Shown here: piece after piece, positions 23,211 through 35,891 of the stretch | How the letters are laid out: each line of letters begins with the position of its first letter | Numbering within the stretch: position 1 is the first letter of the stretch | Origin: Stictocephala bisonia | Taxonomy: Eukaryota > Arthropoda > Insecta > Hemiptera > Membracidae | DNA: 64,000 bases | NCBI GenBank assembly: GCA_035578905.1 | Contig: JAQJVL010000158.1 | Location: forward strand, 800,501 to 864,500 | Reading direction: 5' to 3' | Notes under the pieces: generated by a model | Told to the model about the DNA's origin: nothing | Databases searched by the model: none | Seen by the model: only the letters and a program-made list of their open reading frames with translations | Program-made: the position numbers and the translations under genes

Positions 23211-25389
23211 TAATATGAAAAGATAATAGAAATGTTGATAATTATCTCTCACAATAATTAATATTTGAGATCTATAATCCATTTATTTATAGTTTTTCTT
23301 AAATAGTTGTGTTTGGTTTTATTAAAATCTGCACTTAATTTGTTTAAAACATAGATAAACTGTCAAATAATAAACTTTTAAAATGCAGGCCTGTAAACAC
23401 GTAAATTGGACCTTTAAATATATTTCAATCTAACTTCATTTATATTTTCAAAATACGATCTAGATCTTTTAACAATACTATCCATGATTGTTTGTTACTT
23501 TTTTCAAATAAAAATCTGAATTCAGCAGTTAGTCTTGTAACTGTAATCAATTTAAAATGTACACCAGAGCACTTGTTGTATGAGAGATATTATTTATAAT
23601 GAATGATAACATTTATATATTTACTATGACAAATTGTCTTTTGATTTATTATCAAAAATATTACTAATTAATTTTATTTACAATGATATAAGGCAGATAA
23701 CTTTTATAATACAAATACTGTATGTCTTTAAAATAGTAAGATACATTTTTGGTTACATTTTAAACCATCACAATTTAAGAAATAAATCATGCTTTAAAAC
23801 TAATTTTATACATCAATATATACATATTTGTTGGGTGTATTATAATATTTGTACAATCTTTATCATATTTTCCTCTAATAGAACAATTAATAATCACATT
23901 TAATAAAACAAGAATTTAAAAATATAAATTTTGTTTTGAAATAATTAAATTTAAATAATACATACAATAAGAACATTTAACAAAGCGTTTCATTGACTAG
24001 ATTAATAAATTTAATATGATGCGTAAATATATTATAAATCTAAAATATGATTTTTAAAATCATCTAAATATACAATAATTGCACACTAACTATATCAAGA
24101 AAATGAGTAAACTAGATTACAAAATAAAAGTACGTTTTGTAAGAAGTTACTAATAGTTATAAACAAAAATTAGACAGAAGTATTAGGATTTATATTAGAG
24201 AAATCTTGTATAATATATAATAAAAAAGTATATAATATCTAAAACTATCTATTTAATTTAAAAAAAATTAATTTAGAAATATGTGAGCATATTAAATTTT
24301 GTTTTATATATTTAAAAAGTGAATAGTGTTGTTTAAATGTGTTCATGTCTTCCATAAGATATAACATGTTTACATCAGATGTAATACATGTACATATTTG
24401 TCAAAGATTTGAAGTAATTAATTTGTTGTTCTCTCTTGTACTTTCAGGGATGTACTTACAAAAAACTGAAAATTACTTGTGCGAATCTAATGCTTTTGCC
24501 TGCAGTGTTTATACTTTAGGAAAACAAACCACCCCACTAAAAATAATAAAACTAAAGCAACAATATGTCTAACAGCAACGGAGTATGTCTAACAACTTAT
24601 TTAAGTTTAAGTATTTAATAAAGCGTATAAATTAACAAAAACAATCAATAAATTGTTCTTTTGGACTAGACAAACTCTTAGCATTCAGTTGATAACACAT
24701 AAAAAATCAACAAGATTTAAATAATCAACATGACTAGATGCATATAAAATACATATCAACAACATATAAGGATTAACATATAAAACATTCTGAACTAACA
24801 ACAATAATAGGAATATTTCCTGGTAACTTGAATCGACAAATAACAAATTAAGTAAACAAAAATTTTTTAAAATGTAAATAACAAATTTGATTTCAACATT
24901 TTAAGTACTAAACAACTTTAAGAATCAAAATTGAGAGGCTTAACTAGATGTATTTAATATAGCTCTTGGTATATTTAAAACGTTTAACTAACTAAATATA
25001 TTCAAGATCAAAGTTTAAAAAAATATTTATTAGTTTTGAAATGTCAATAGTTTAATTGATACATAATTTATAAAAAAAGCAATTAATAAACTGAGTCATG
25101 TTTGGCATTATTGTTAAACAGAGCAAACAATAATCTTCATTAATATATTGTTAACAGTTTTCCAACGTTAACAATAATGAATAAAATCGGAATTCTTAGT
25201 TGATGGTGTATAAATGCTTTGTCATAACCTCCAAATTTCATTGTCAAAAAAAAAGCTGTCAACCTGAAATACTAGGAATGAAATAAAGGTGTACCTTAAT
25301 TCAAAGACTTGACCCTCATTTAATGTTGAATTTAGAGTACCCTTTTACCTTTGACAATGTAGGATAGGTAGGGGAAGTTACCTAAGGGC

Positions 25390-25561
25390 AAAAACATAGT
25401 GGAGTGGCGAGTCAAACTACGCACTTTTTAAATCTTCCATGTATTTAAGTTAGCCTGCACATAATGAGGCGTCAAGCAACACGTTATAAATACAACTTAA
25501 ATAAATGGAATATTTAAAAACGTGCAGCTTGACTCTTGATTCGCTGCTCCACTATGTTTTT
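25390..25561. repeat. Imperfect inverted repeat (MITE-like)
   Basis: The left arm aaaaacatagtggagtggcg... reaches tttaagtt near 25450. The right arm is its diverged complement, from aacttaaataaatgg to ctgctccactatgttttt at 25561. The arms are about 60-65 bases. A foldback element is likely; no target duplication was established. Confidence 0.8.
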
Positions 25562-26008
25562 ACCTTAACACTTAGCGCAAGTAGAAGGGCTCTTCTAATT
25601 TTGTCCACTAATTTTCCATTATAATTCTTAAAATATTTAGCTAAATGAACTAAGATTAATTTAAAGTTACATTATAATACTTTAACAAAATATCATTAAC
25701 CGAAAATTGTTTCCAAACATGAACAATACAACTTACAGAACCGGATCTTTGATAAAACTTTAAAACTTACATAAATATTACTGTATTATTGTAATTTTTC
25801 TTAACAAAGGATATTTTTTGTAACATTTGAATGATAACACCATCAAATTAACACAATAGTTAACTGCACAGTCATAATAATCATATTTGAATGTTAAGAA
25901 GTACTTTAAGCAAAACTAATGAATATTCCGAGTACTAATATTTCAAGCACTAAACAAAGGCTTTAATAACTTGGTTAATAAATATTGATTGAAATATGTA
26001 TTACAAAT

Positions 26009-26226
26009 TCAAACACTGCTTTTATGCTTGTGCTTAAAAAGCATATGGGAATGCAGGGTTCCTTTAGTTTTTGCTTTGTAGGAGCATAATTTGCAGGTAA
26101 ATAGCTGCTCGTGGTAGCATTCACATTTTTGGTGTCGTTGCAAATGCTGCTTCTGTTTGAATAATCGGCCACAAAACACACACTGAAATCGGGGACTACC
26201 AGCTACCATCTGAACTGCAAAGCTTG
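26009..26226 (-). CDS. lola: lola alternative 3' exon 17 (divergent linker)
   Basis: Lola terminal exon. The acceptor tattatgtttacag is followed by CA, then AGC at 26224. The lead is SFAVQMVAGSPRFQ. Finger 1 is CVFCGRLFKQKQHLQRH with QKCEC. The linker YHEQLF replaces GKEPQF and tyrosine of RYEC is cysteine, making this the most diverged junction in the array. Finger 2 is CKLCSYKAKTKGTLHSH with MLFKH, and the tail KHKSSV ends at 26009. All eight metal ligands are kept, plus one extra cysteine. It is paired closely with the next exon, only 255 bases away. Confidence 0.93.
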
Positions 26227-26481
26227 CTGTAAACATAATACATGCATTAGTACAGTAATAACACACGCTGGATGTTTATTACAGAGGTTAAATAGTTCAA
26301 ATGAGTACAATTTATACTTAAAGAATATTCGTACTGAGAAGAATCAAAACCATGTATTTATCCATAAAAAATTAAAACAACACTTTAAAAAAACACTATT
26401 TAGCATTTGAACAACATCGGGGTTTTAATGAATAATGTAAAGGAAAAAAATTTATTTTCAATTAAAAATATTATTAAAAAG

Positions 26482-26675
26482 CTACAGTATTAGTTGCACA
26501 TGTTTTCTGGTGACATGGGCCTTGAGGTTTTCTTTCTGCTTGGCACTGTAAGGGCACATGGGGCATTTGAACTGAGGAGCACTGGTGCACTCGTACCTGG
26601 TGTGGCGGACAAGGTATTGCTTGCGAGTGTAGTATTTACCACAGACCAAACAAGAGAACATCTGTTTAACAAAAC
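26482..26675 (-). CDS. lola: lola alternative 3' exon 16 (divergent linker)
   Basis: Lola terminal exon. The acceptor catgtttcag is followed by GT, then TTT at 26673 (FVKQMFS). Finger 1 is CLVCGKYYTRKQYLVRH with TRYEC. The linker TSAPQF replaces GKEPQF. Finger 2 is CPMCPYSAKQKENLKAH with VTRKH, and the end is VQLIL before TAG at 26482. AATAAA lies 26 bases downstream (26451-26456). Finger 1 carries T-R-K in place of the common K-Q-K. ORFs on the plus strand and in another minus frame are shadows. Confidence 0.94.
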
Positions 26676-28266
26676 CTGAAACATGTTTCCTCTATTATTG
26701 ATGGACATTCAACAAATAATCTTATTTTCATAACTGTAAATACTTGTAAGAGTTTGATAATTTATCTATTTCACGAGGTCTCTCGCCACCGCAAGCACAA
26801 TTAAGGTGGTTCAGGGGACAACTGAATTCCACTCGCAGTGTGGACCCACACACAGACACTCGACCCCTCACCCTCCCCATCTTTATAATTGCAGGAAATC
26901 GGACATCCTAGCGTATCGTCCTAAGAATAAGCTAGTAAATATATCTAAGTGGATTTTAACTTATTTCCTTTCATGATAACTTAAAATAAAAGTATTACCA
27001 TTGAATATAGAAACAAGAAGATTGTCTGGTCGTATGAGTCCCATAACGCCAGTTCTTCATTTGAGTGAAAATAGATCATGTTCGGTTTTTCCAGATAGCG
27101 CTATCTGTCTCCCTCCAGCACATACTGAAATGACTAATAGCGAGATAATATTACATCAAACAGTCATCAAAGAGAGTTTATTTTAAACCTATCACCCTTA
27201 GATAGCAGCACATACACGCTCTACAGCCTTGGACAGTCTATTTATTTCTCCAGTCAATAGTAAAACTGAATTTTATTTTTAAGAACCAGTTTAGGTAATT
27301 TTATTTGTGAGGGTTGATGATGATATTTGACAGGACTACACAAAAAATAAAACACGTGTACCCTTTTTAAACATATTGAGTAGATTATACTGGCTTTTTA
27401 ATTAAATTCAGAGTTTTATATTCAATAACATCTAGATAATGTTACCAAAAGTTTATTTCACTTTAAATTACTGGTATAATTGGGAGGGCATTTATTAACA
27501 AGACTAACAAAGAATCATTTATGTTATTGTTGGTTTAACATCTGTTTTGAGGAAAGAAAGAATTTGAAATATTAAGATAAAATATATAGTTCCAAAGAAT
27601 TGGCAAAAACTTTCCCCCATATTAAACAGTAAAAAATAAAATTTTGAAAATTAGCAGTTTGATTCCCAAATATGTTTTTTTGCCATAACTTAAAAACTAG
27701 TCAAGTTAGAGATATGCGGTTTTCACTAAAATATTTTAAATTGTAATTCACATTCTTCCTGAAAATGTAATAAAAATCATTGAAGCCATTTTTGAAAATG
27801 TTCCATTTTTTTATGTTTTTTTCCTATAAAAATTAAAAAACTAAAATTTCAAAAAAGTTAAAAATAGTCTGGAGATATTGGCTAAATCCACATACATACA
27901 AAATTTTATAAAAATTGATCCATCTGTTTGGTTTTCAGCGAACTGCACATACACACAGACAGACACCAACATTTTATCGAAAAAAACACTTTTTTGAGTT
28001 CAGGGGACCCTAAAATAGATTTTTAAACCAACTTGTAAAAAAATTTTTGTTTGGACAATCACAATACTTTCCCTATGCTAATGCATATGGGAGAAAGTAA
28101 AAAGTACATCAAAAGATTTCTCTAAAAAAATTGGCGTGTTGAAATTAGTAAACAAAATAATATTTTTTCTTTTAGCAATTTATTATTTCAACTACTAATG
28201 ATATAGCATATAAGTTATCAAGTAGAAGGTTATGTTTCTATATACTGTGTCTTTGGAAATACAGAA
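26676..28266. other. AT-rich spacer, exon 16 to 15
   Basis: No exon. Part of it, roughly 27660-28110, has the look of a dispersed insect repeat: gttttcagcgaactgcacat, an acacagacagac run, and an inverted ttccctatgctaatgcatat/gggagaaagtaaa end. I cannot classify it. A plus-strand 61-codon frame at 27001 is not recognised. Confidence 0.45.
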
Positions 28267-28460
28267 TCAGCAACCATCCACATGTTTTTTTAGGATGTGA
28301 AATTTGAGAGACTCTTTCTGGCGTGCCTTGTACGGACAAAGATGGCACGTGAATTGTGGCTCCTTGCCACATTCGTAACGCTGATGTCGGTTAAGATGGG
28401 TCTTGTGCTTGTATGAGCGTCCACACAACAGGCATACGTGTTTCTGAACACTTTCTCTAC
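28267..28460 (-). CDS. lola: lola alternative 3' exon 15
   Basis: Lola terminal exon. The acceptor ggtcttttccag is followed by GT, then AGA at 28458 (RESVQKHV). Finger 1 is CLLCGRSYKHKTHLNRH with QRYEC, linker GKEPQF, and finger 2 is CHLCPYKARQKESLKFH with ILKKH. It ends VDGC before TGA at 28267. AATAAA lies about 83 bases downstream (28179-28184). Canonical ligands are complete. The HLNRH helix is shared with the next exon, suggesting these two are sisters. Confidence 0.95.
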
Positions 28461-29255
28461 CTGGAAAAGACCGTTAAAGCTAGTTATAACATCCCAAATT
28501 ACTATAAAGATTACTATAGTAATATTATACATTTTTAACATTTTCAAATTATATTATTATTTTGTAAATTTTGCATATAAGTTCATGAATAAGTTTAGTA
28601 GTTTAAGACTTTGGAACCCTGAAATAAATAAATTTATGGGAATTACAAAAAAAAAAAAAAATATTTCTTGCGACATTCTTGGGACCCGAGCACTCAAATT
28701 TATCAGGCATCTGTTCTTGTGGAAAATCAGTGTTTCTTTAGATTTGTTGAACATAATGATAATATACAATAATAACATTATACATAAATCATAATATAAT
28801 AACATTATTAGCATCCACATTAAGGAGAGTACTAAAAACAGAAAAATGTTGCTCTTGGTTAAGGCTCTTTTCTTTTTTCGTCTTCCCAAAAACATTTCAC
28901 ATCCTCTAACTTTGTGCCTTCTTTTCTTTATCTGTCTATTTACACTTGCTTTTTTTGGTGATGTGATTTTATTTCCTGATTTTTTTATTTTCTATCAACA
29001 GGTTTTAGAGTTTTGCAAGTCTTTTATGTACACACAATAGTATGACTCTAAAATAAAAACACAACAAATCAAATAGTTTATTTATCACAACATCAAGAAA
29101 TTATTTTAATTAAAAACAAATTAATTTGATTGTAAATTAATTCATAAACTTTGTTTTAATATTTACTAATAAAATAAACCATTAATAATTCTGGTAATTT
29201 TTTTATGAAACTTAGAACTTAGGTAACAATGTCATGAAATTATATATGGATCCTT
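28461..29255. other. AT-rich spacer, exon 15 to 14
   Basis: Nothing recognised. The overlapping frames here on both strands (28438-28895) are low-complexity and are not supported by any motif. Confidence 0.5.
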
Positions 29256-29428
29256 TTACACTGCATGTTTAATGACAATGTGTGTTTGTAAATTGAACTT
29301 CCGTTTGGCCTTGTAGCTGCAGAACTGACATGGAAACCTCGGCTCAGTATTGCACTCATACTGAGTATGACGGTTCAGATGTTTGCGATGTTTGTAAGTT
29401 TTCCTACATACTGAGCAAGCAAACTTTC
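29256..29428 (-). CDS. lola: lola alternative 3' exon 14
   Basis: The shortest complete exon of the array. The acceptor ctttttctttcag is followed by GA, then AAG at 29426 (KFA), giving almost no lead. Finger 1 is CSVCRKTYKHRKHLNRH with TQYEC, lacking the usual CGR. The linker is NTEPRF. Finger 2 is CQFCSYKAKRKFNLQTH with IVIKH, and the end is AV before TAA at 29256. AATAAA lies about 174 bases downstream (29077-29082). All ligands are present. Confidence 0.93.
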
Positions 29429-30456
29429 CTGAAAGAAAAAGGAACCAATTTTAAACAACAGAAATAGATTAAACGGATGGTTAAAATGTTTATTTTTATC
29501 TTTAAAATTATTAAATTTATTCAATAATAAGACAAATTAACCAATAGTTAAAATATTGCTATTATAGTGTGTTTAATATAAAACACATTATGATATATTG
29601 TATTATTTTATGAAGTAAAAAGGGATTCAAAGTTATCTTGTGATGTAGGCTATCTAAATTTTATCATTGAAATTTATTGAATGCGTGAGATTATAGTTAA
29701 ATAGTGACCTGGTATACAGGGTGATTTTTTAAAGTGTTGGATCTTTTAAACCTGCAGAGATACAACATACTTTAAATGGGGAACTTCACCTACTTTTTCT
29801 CAATAATAAAAATATGTATTTAGCGTTTTTAAAAAAAGCCGCCGTTTTCCAAACTGGCGGACAACTTAGTTTTTTCTTATGGAACGCTGTGTATTACATG
29901 ACTGTTTCTGATAGAAAATGTAATTTTAAGACATTTTAATTCTTCTTTTAAGACTCATTTTTCCTTTAATATTAGCCGTTTTTAATCTATGGAAACTCAA
30001 ATAGTTTAAAACGGCATTGAGGGAGCCAGGGCATTAAATATTCAAAAATATTCTGTGTTGTATATTTGTAACATACCTATCATAATTGTTTACTTATGTT
30101 ATACTAAGTGCTATTTTATCATAAAGAATATATTTAATTGTGAAACTATGTTAAAAAGAAAATAAAAAACGTGTTTAAACTGGGCAGTAGAAACTGGGTT
30201 ATTAAAAATTAGTCTTGGGCTAACTATATTCATTTTCTCTAAGATATTTAACTTTTATGATAGCAGATATGTATGAATTTAAGCCTGGATCCTAACATTA
30301 CAGAATAAAACATGGCTGTTATTTCCCCCGAAACCCCGAACTAAAATGTGATACTTCAACAGCCTTAGATTCTTTAAATTGGGAGTCAATGGAAGAAGAG
30401 AGAAAAATCTATATCACAGAGTTTTTTTATTTAATTTTTCATAAGTCAAAACAAGC
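29429..30456. other. AT-rich spacer with a possible dispersed repeat
   Basis: Between about 29714 and 29895 a segment begins tatacagggtgattttttaa and includes ccaaactggcggacaactt. It looks like a common insect dispersed-repeat end, but the family is not identified and no second copy exists in the window. The rest is AT-rich. Confidence 0.4.
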
Positions 30457-30674
30457 TCACAAATTTGGCGGTTTAATATGTTTGCATATCATATGAGACT
30501 GGAGGGTAGAGTTGCGTTTGGCCTTGTAGGGACAGAGTTTGCAAGCGAACTGTGGCTCCTTACCACACTCGTAGCGCAAGTGTCGGTTGAGATCATATTT
30601 GCTGCGGTAGTGGCGATTACAAGCTAAGCACTGAAATCGTAACTCACCAACTACAGAATTTAGTTGAGATAAAT
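30457..30674 (-). CDS. lola: lola alternative 3' exon 13
   Basis: Lola terminal exon. The acceptor ttttgtttcag is followed by AT, then TTA at 30672. The lead is LSQLNSVVGELRFQ. Finger 1 is CLACNRHYRSKYDLNRH with LRYEC, linker GKEPQF, and finger 2 is CKLCPYKAKRNSTLQSH with MICKH. It ends IKPPNL before TGA at 30457. AATAAA lies about 26 bases downstream (30426-30431). An aspartate at helix position 3 of finger 1 is unique in the array. Confidence 0.95.
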
Positions 30675-31887
30675 CTGAAACAAAATAAAATATTTTTAAA
30701 ATTTCAAAACTTTTGTACCTACCTAAAAAGAATCAGACCAGGATTAGATTTTTAAGTAACTTAAGAGAAACTTAAATTTAAAACTCAAACTGAGTTTTTA
30801 TTTATTTATTTATTTTTGTATTGTTCTATGTATAAAAATAATTTATTATAAATATTTATTTTCAATTTAAGTTTTGCCTAATTTGATATTTGCCACTAAA
30901 ACTAATCACTATTAAGTGTATTCTAGACAACAAAATCCTCAATTCTAGACTAGTCTTAATTTAACGAAAAGTTTAATTTAAAAAAAAGACTCTACAAATG
31001 ATTGTATGCCATCACTGATTTTAAAAAAACACTAATAAATATCCCATCAAATGTTAAATTTTGTGCCTCAAACTATCAGCTTTTTGTGGTCTATTGTTGA
31101 GTGCTAGTGTAGTCCCATGTAAATAAAACAGTTTAAATCAGCTGTGGTTGCGGGCTTCACTAACTAACTAAATTACTGGCATAAATATTCCTGTTACATG
31201 AAATTTCTATTTGTAAGTAATAATACAAGCAAGGATACTATCAATCTATGTTTCCAAACACCTACCCGACTTGCTCTGTCAAACATAAATTTAATGTAAG
31301 TATAAATTAAATTCAAATTCAAACATCAAAATCAAGTATGTAACTTAAAATATCTTTATCTAGTTTGATTTGATTAATGTTTTGTTTTGAATAATTTTAC
31401 TTTGACTATTGTGAATTACAGTTCAGCCTGTTTCTGGATGTATATAAAGTATCACAATACAATTTTTAATGATTTATAAATCCGTTTGTAAGATCTCAAA
31501 ACTTTCAAAGGAGATTGCAAACTCTACCCAAGGTTTGTTAATGACTTAATATGGATTAAATTACTGACTGAAAATGTATATTAAACTTACAATAATGTAC
31601 AATCCCCCTTAAAACTTAAACCACTCACATCCCCTTGGTCTATGCTAAAACAACAGTGTAAATTAACATATTTCAATACATTTGTTCAAACAACATGTAG
31701 AGACAGTAAATTAATTTTTTACTAAGTGAGGATTAATGTTTATGTCAAAATGATGGCATTATATCCTGTTGCAATGTATGTGTTTTAAACATATTTATCC
31801 ATTGATTGCTTTACATATTTTATACCATATGTGAAAAAAAAAACACCACTTAGCAATTTTTTAGAATTTATTAACAATATCTATTTT

Positions 31888-32036
31888 AGAATCTACAGTT
31901 TCCGGTGACAACCGCGTCAAGGTACTATCTACAATATTTACAATATATTGTAATATTGTAAATATTGTAATATTGTAATATTGTAAATATTGTAGATAGT
32001 ACCTTGACGCGGTTGTCACCGGAAACTGTAGATTCT
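31888..32036. repeat. 149-bp near-perfect palindrome
   Basis: The outer arms agaatctacagtttccggtg... and ...caccggaaactgtagattct, continuing through acaaccgcgtcaaggtacta, are exact complements for about 50 bases or more. The centre is an aatattgtaaatattgta-type run. Such a structure folds into one hairpin. A foldback MITE is the likeliest source. Confidence 0.95.
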
Positions 32037-32209
32037 AGTTATGACACCGGCCGCTTAAGCCTAAGTTCTAAAAATATCTATTTTGATCTCTAAAAGATCA
32101 TCATCAAGTTTAACAAGTGATGATTCGTTATTGTGATAAATACTAGAAGATTGCTAGTTGTTGTTTTTTCTTTTACAAAATCCTAGACCAATCGCACTCC
32201 TATCGATTA

Positions 32210-33460
32210 TATCTAAGATATAATGGAGCGTTGTATGAAAAATAGATTAATATAATTTCTCAATAACATCAAATTGTTTTCTCAAAACTAATTTGGTTTT
32301 ACTGAAGGCAAGAGTACCGAAAGAATACATTTATGGAAAAACATTTTTAATAATATTAACTGCAATGAAAGAGCCTCTGGGCTATTCGCTGACTTTACTA
32401 AAGCCTTTGATCTTGTAGATCATGGCATCTTATTAGAAAAGCTTAGTATTACAGGCTTAGCACTTAATTGGTTTGACAGTTTCTTAAGAGGACAGACCCA
32501 ACAAGTCCGGATTCAAAATTATTTGAGTGATTCTTAAAGGTGTGCCAAGGGGTCAGTGATCTCAGCACCGCTCTCTCATTTTTATAAATTATTTGCTGTT
32601 ATTACATTTTAACGGGAAAATTACTGCTTTTGCCGATGATGTTGCCCTAAGATACACGGATACAAATTGGGGAAACATTTGGAATAGCGTAAATAATGAT
32701 TTAAGAATTTTAAGGAATTGGTGTAATAATAACAGAATGATTGTTAATGCAAACAAAAAAATTTATAAATTTTGATTTTAAAAAATTTCACTTTGAAGAG
32801 GTCTTAAATTACAAGGAAATACAAACTGTAATTGTCCACGTCAATAACATTAAATATCTAGGTGTCACTACTGATGAAACATTATCATGGACATTCCATG
32901 TATCAAAACTGCAATCCCAGTTACACAAAAATATAAGAACGTTTAACTTTTTAAGAAATAATGTCAGTAAGGATTTGCTGTGCACTCTATATTTTGCTCT
33001 TATTCACTCTCGATTAATTTATGGAGTAGAAGTTTACGGGGGTGCCACCAGAAAAGTTTTACAACCTCTTGAAATAATGCAAAAACATTTTATTAGCCTA
33101 ATGTCTTATAAAGAGAAGCGTGAACCATCCTTGCCTCTATTCAAACAACGAAATATACTTCCATTAAAATATCTATTTGTTTACAAAGAACTGAAAATTT
33201 GTAGTGGTAACATTGGAATACATATAATGCACTACAGGACTAGGATGTATTCTCAAGGCCTCTTCTTAACACCTCAAGTAAATAAAACTATTTTTAGTAA
33301 ATGATTTGTGTTCCTAGGACCAAAATTATTTAATTTGTTGCCTCAGTACATAAAACATTGTAACAAAAAGTGGCTTTTACTATGGAACCATATAGATGAC
33401 TTGATTGAAATGCCGTTCATTGTAACTTTAAATAGTTATCTGAATATATAACCAGCAACA
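32210..33460 (+). mobile_element. Degenerate jockey-type LINE reverse transcriptase
   Basis: In order: FGFTEGKSTERIHLWKNI near 32295, FADFTKAFDLVDHGILLEKL near 32385, GLALNWFDSFLRGQTQQVR near 32455, GVPRGS near 32545, FADDVAL near 32630, then an open 187-codon piece (32741-33304). That piece contains NNIKYLGVTTDETLSW, YGGATRKVLQPLEIMQKHF and ILPLKYLFVYKELKI. A last fragment, LFNLLPQYIKHCNK, follows a stop at about 33302. FADD replaces the more common YADD. At least three frame breaks or stops make it inactive. The protein order and motifs are those of jockey-like non-LTR elements. Confidence 0.88.
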
Positions 33461-34679
33461 ACATAACAGTATTTATTCGTAATGATACTGGTCTGTAGTT
33501 TAAACATTATAAGTAGGTCTTAGTTTCTTGTAACTTCAACAAATTACTGTGCAAATATACTTCTGACTTGCCTAGACATTGTCATTTTTCATTTGATCAC
33601 ATGAGATCAGTCACCTAGGAGTAAAGATTATTGTAGTTACTTCTGTCCTGAAGAATCCTTCCTTTGCATTACACACTTCCTCAAACATTCTGATGCCTCT
33701 GGACAAAACACATATCCATTTACAGTTTCGACTATATTACACTGATACACTGAATTTCAACTGATAAACAACAACTGAAAATCAAAAAGTAATGTATTGG
33801 TCAAGTCATGTTTGAAGTATTATAACTTAAGCAAAAAGTTAACCAGATTAAATCTTTTATAAGACATCTGACAGAAAATTGTTGAAACTAAACTTTACAG
33901 AGCAAGACGATACAACAGATTGTTATATCGGCGTCTTACTAATGAGTAAAACAGATGTTTCTTCCTTCCATAACAGTTAATGATTGTAATTCTTTTAACC
34001 AGATATAAAAAGAGTGCTAATCTATGACAATAGTGCACTAAATCACATTTTTAAAGCCATCAATTAAGACTGTCCCATTTTAACTTACTTCCACTTCTAG
34101 ACAAAAGGATAAATTACATACATGAAATAATATTTGTTTCATTTATTAAATGCTTGTAAAAATATTTTACTATTAATGACATAACAACGATACTATATAG
34201 TCAACAACTGCGATGCTCATAACACTCTTTATGAAATATTTTATATCAAAAGGCATACAAATATCTTACTTCAATGTACAAAATTTCTCTACATTATTTG
34301 TAACTAACCGTGAGTGTAAAAAATGTATACACAATTGCTATTTTTTTTTTTTAAAGCAATAAATTATTGAGGAACATAATATGATTGATTACAAACTCAC
34401 TAAAATAAAAATGTATTTAAAAACTAGTGTAAAATTGTTTACATTGCCAAATGTGTAGTGAATATTTAAGGTGTTGGCTCATGTTACTTGTGCCAAATAA
34501 AGATTTGTTGATTTATAAAACCCCAATAACGATGTGCTGAATTGGTTTGGCGAGGGAGGGTGGGACTAGTTCAAATCTATGTTAGACGGAGTTCTTCGGT
34601 ATTTTGGCTTTTGATATAGATTGCTTTATCAATGAGTCTAAATTTAAATCCAGAGTTTTGACCCAATACCACATACTTG

Positions 34680-34835
34680 TGTGAGTAAACATCAAGTATT
34701 TATGTAGGTGGGTGGGTGGATCAACTCTGCGTACTTGTATGGGCGTGTGAGTGGGTCAACACCAAGTATTTGTATAGGTGGGTAGGTGGATCAACAACGC
34801 GTAATTTAATGGGTGGGCGGGTGGAGTAACGATAC
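34680..34835. repeat. 36-bp minisatellite, about 4 units
   Basis: Units like tttgtataggtgggtaggtggatcaac repeat at a 35-36 base interval, with caagtatt at 34693 and 34763. The consensus is related to the arrays at 14140 and 59640. Confidence 0.75.
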
Positions 34836-35534
34836 AGACTTAACTCCGAGTAAAACTTGGACTCATCCTATCTCCATTATTTCTGTGATGAAAAAAAAAT
34901 AGTCCTGAGAATGAATGGCATAAAATCCAATCAGGAAAAAGTAATAAACTTAATATTATTATAAACTAAACTCATTTGGCAACAAAACAAAAATGCATAC
35001 AGATTAAAAAATTACAAGCATATAAAGCCTTTAACACTGAAACTATCTATAAAACATTAAATTTGTATAACAATTTCTATAACAAGATTAAAATTCAAAA
35101 TTACAACAATATAAAAAGATGTTATGTTTAAACAACATTTAAGGCAAACATGCATACATAAATTATATTCACAACTATTATAAAATCCTCCATAACTCTA
35201 AACAGTATTTTATATACAATAATATCTTTTTAGTAAAATTTCTCACTATGTAAAATTTTTAAGAATCATATAAAAATAAACATTTCTATGAATCGTGTTT
35301 TTTATATCAAAAATATCTTTTTTAATCAGAACAATTTCTTGGAAAATAATAATAAAACCCTGTTTTAGTATTACGGTTTCAGAGAATATTTTATACATGA
35401 TTCTAATGTACATGATTGTTCATTAAAAATATGGCTTAAAACTCTTGGTATTTTTGCAATCCTGAGCAAGATGTGATACGGTTTTTATTATGTCATATAC
35501 ATTAAATGACACTCCTTATTTATAATTATTACAC

Positions 35535-35891
35535 ACAGTACAAGTAAACGTCACACAACATAAATTTATTATAATATAAGCACAAACGCACAGATATATT
35601 ATAATACAAGTACAAATCAATAACCATAATATTTGTGAATTTATACTTGTACTGTGATATATTTGTGTATTTTGTGCTTATATTGTAATAATTTATGTTA
35701 TGCGACATTTACTTGTACTGTCACATATTTATTATAAGTTAATATAAGCACAAATGCACAGATATATTATAATACAAGTACAAATCAATAACCATAATAT
35801 TTGTGAATTTATACTTGTACTGTGATATATTTGTGTATTTTGTGCTTATATTGTAATAATTTATGTTATGCGACATTTACTTGTACTGTAT
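35535..35891. repeat. Palindromic element, partly duplicated in tandem (168 bp)
   Basis: The left arm acagtacaagtaaacgtcac... is inverted in ...gcgacatttacttgtactgt. Inside, cacaaa-gcacagatatatt at 35581 recurs at 35749, a 168-base direct repeat, so the right part of the hairpin element is present twice. A short related piece (aatatttgtgcttatattgta) occurs near 56017. Confidence 0.88.

Noticed and set aside
28438..28895. Overlapping 112- and 118-codon frames on both strands
   Set aside because: AT-rich, lysine/isoleucine-rich, no motif, and one overlaps a real zinc-finger exon.
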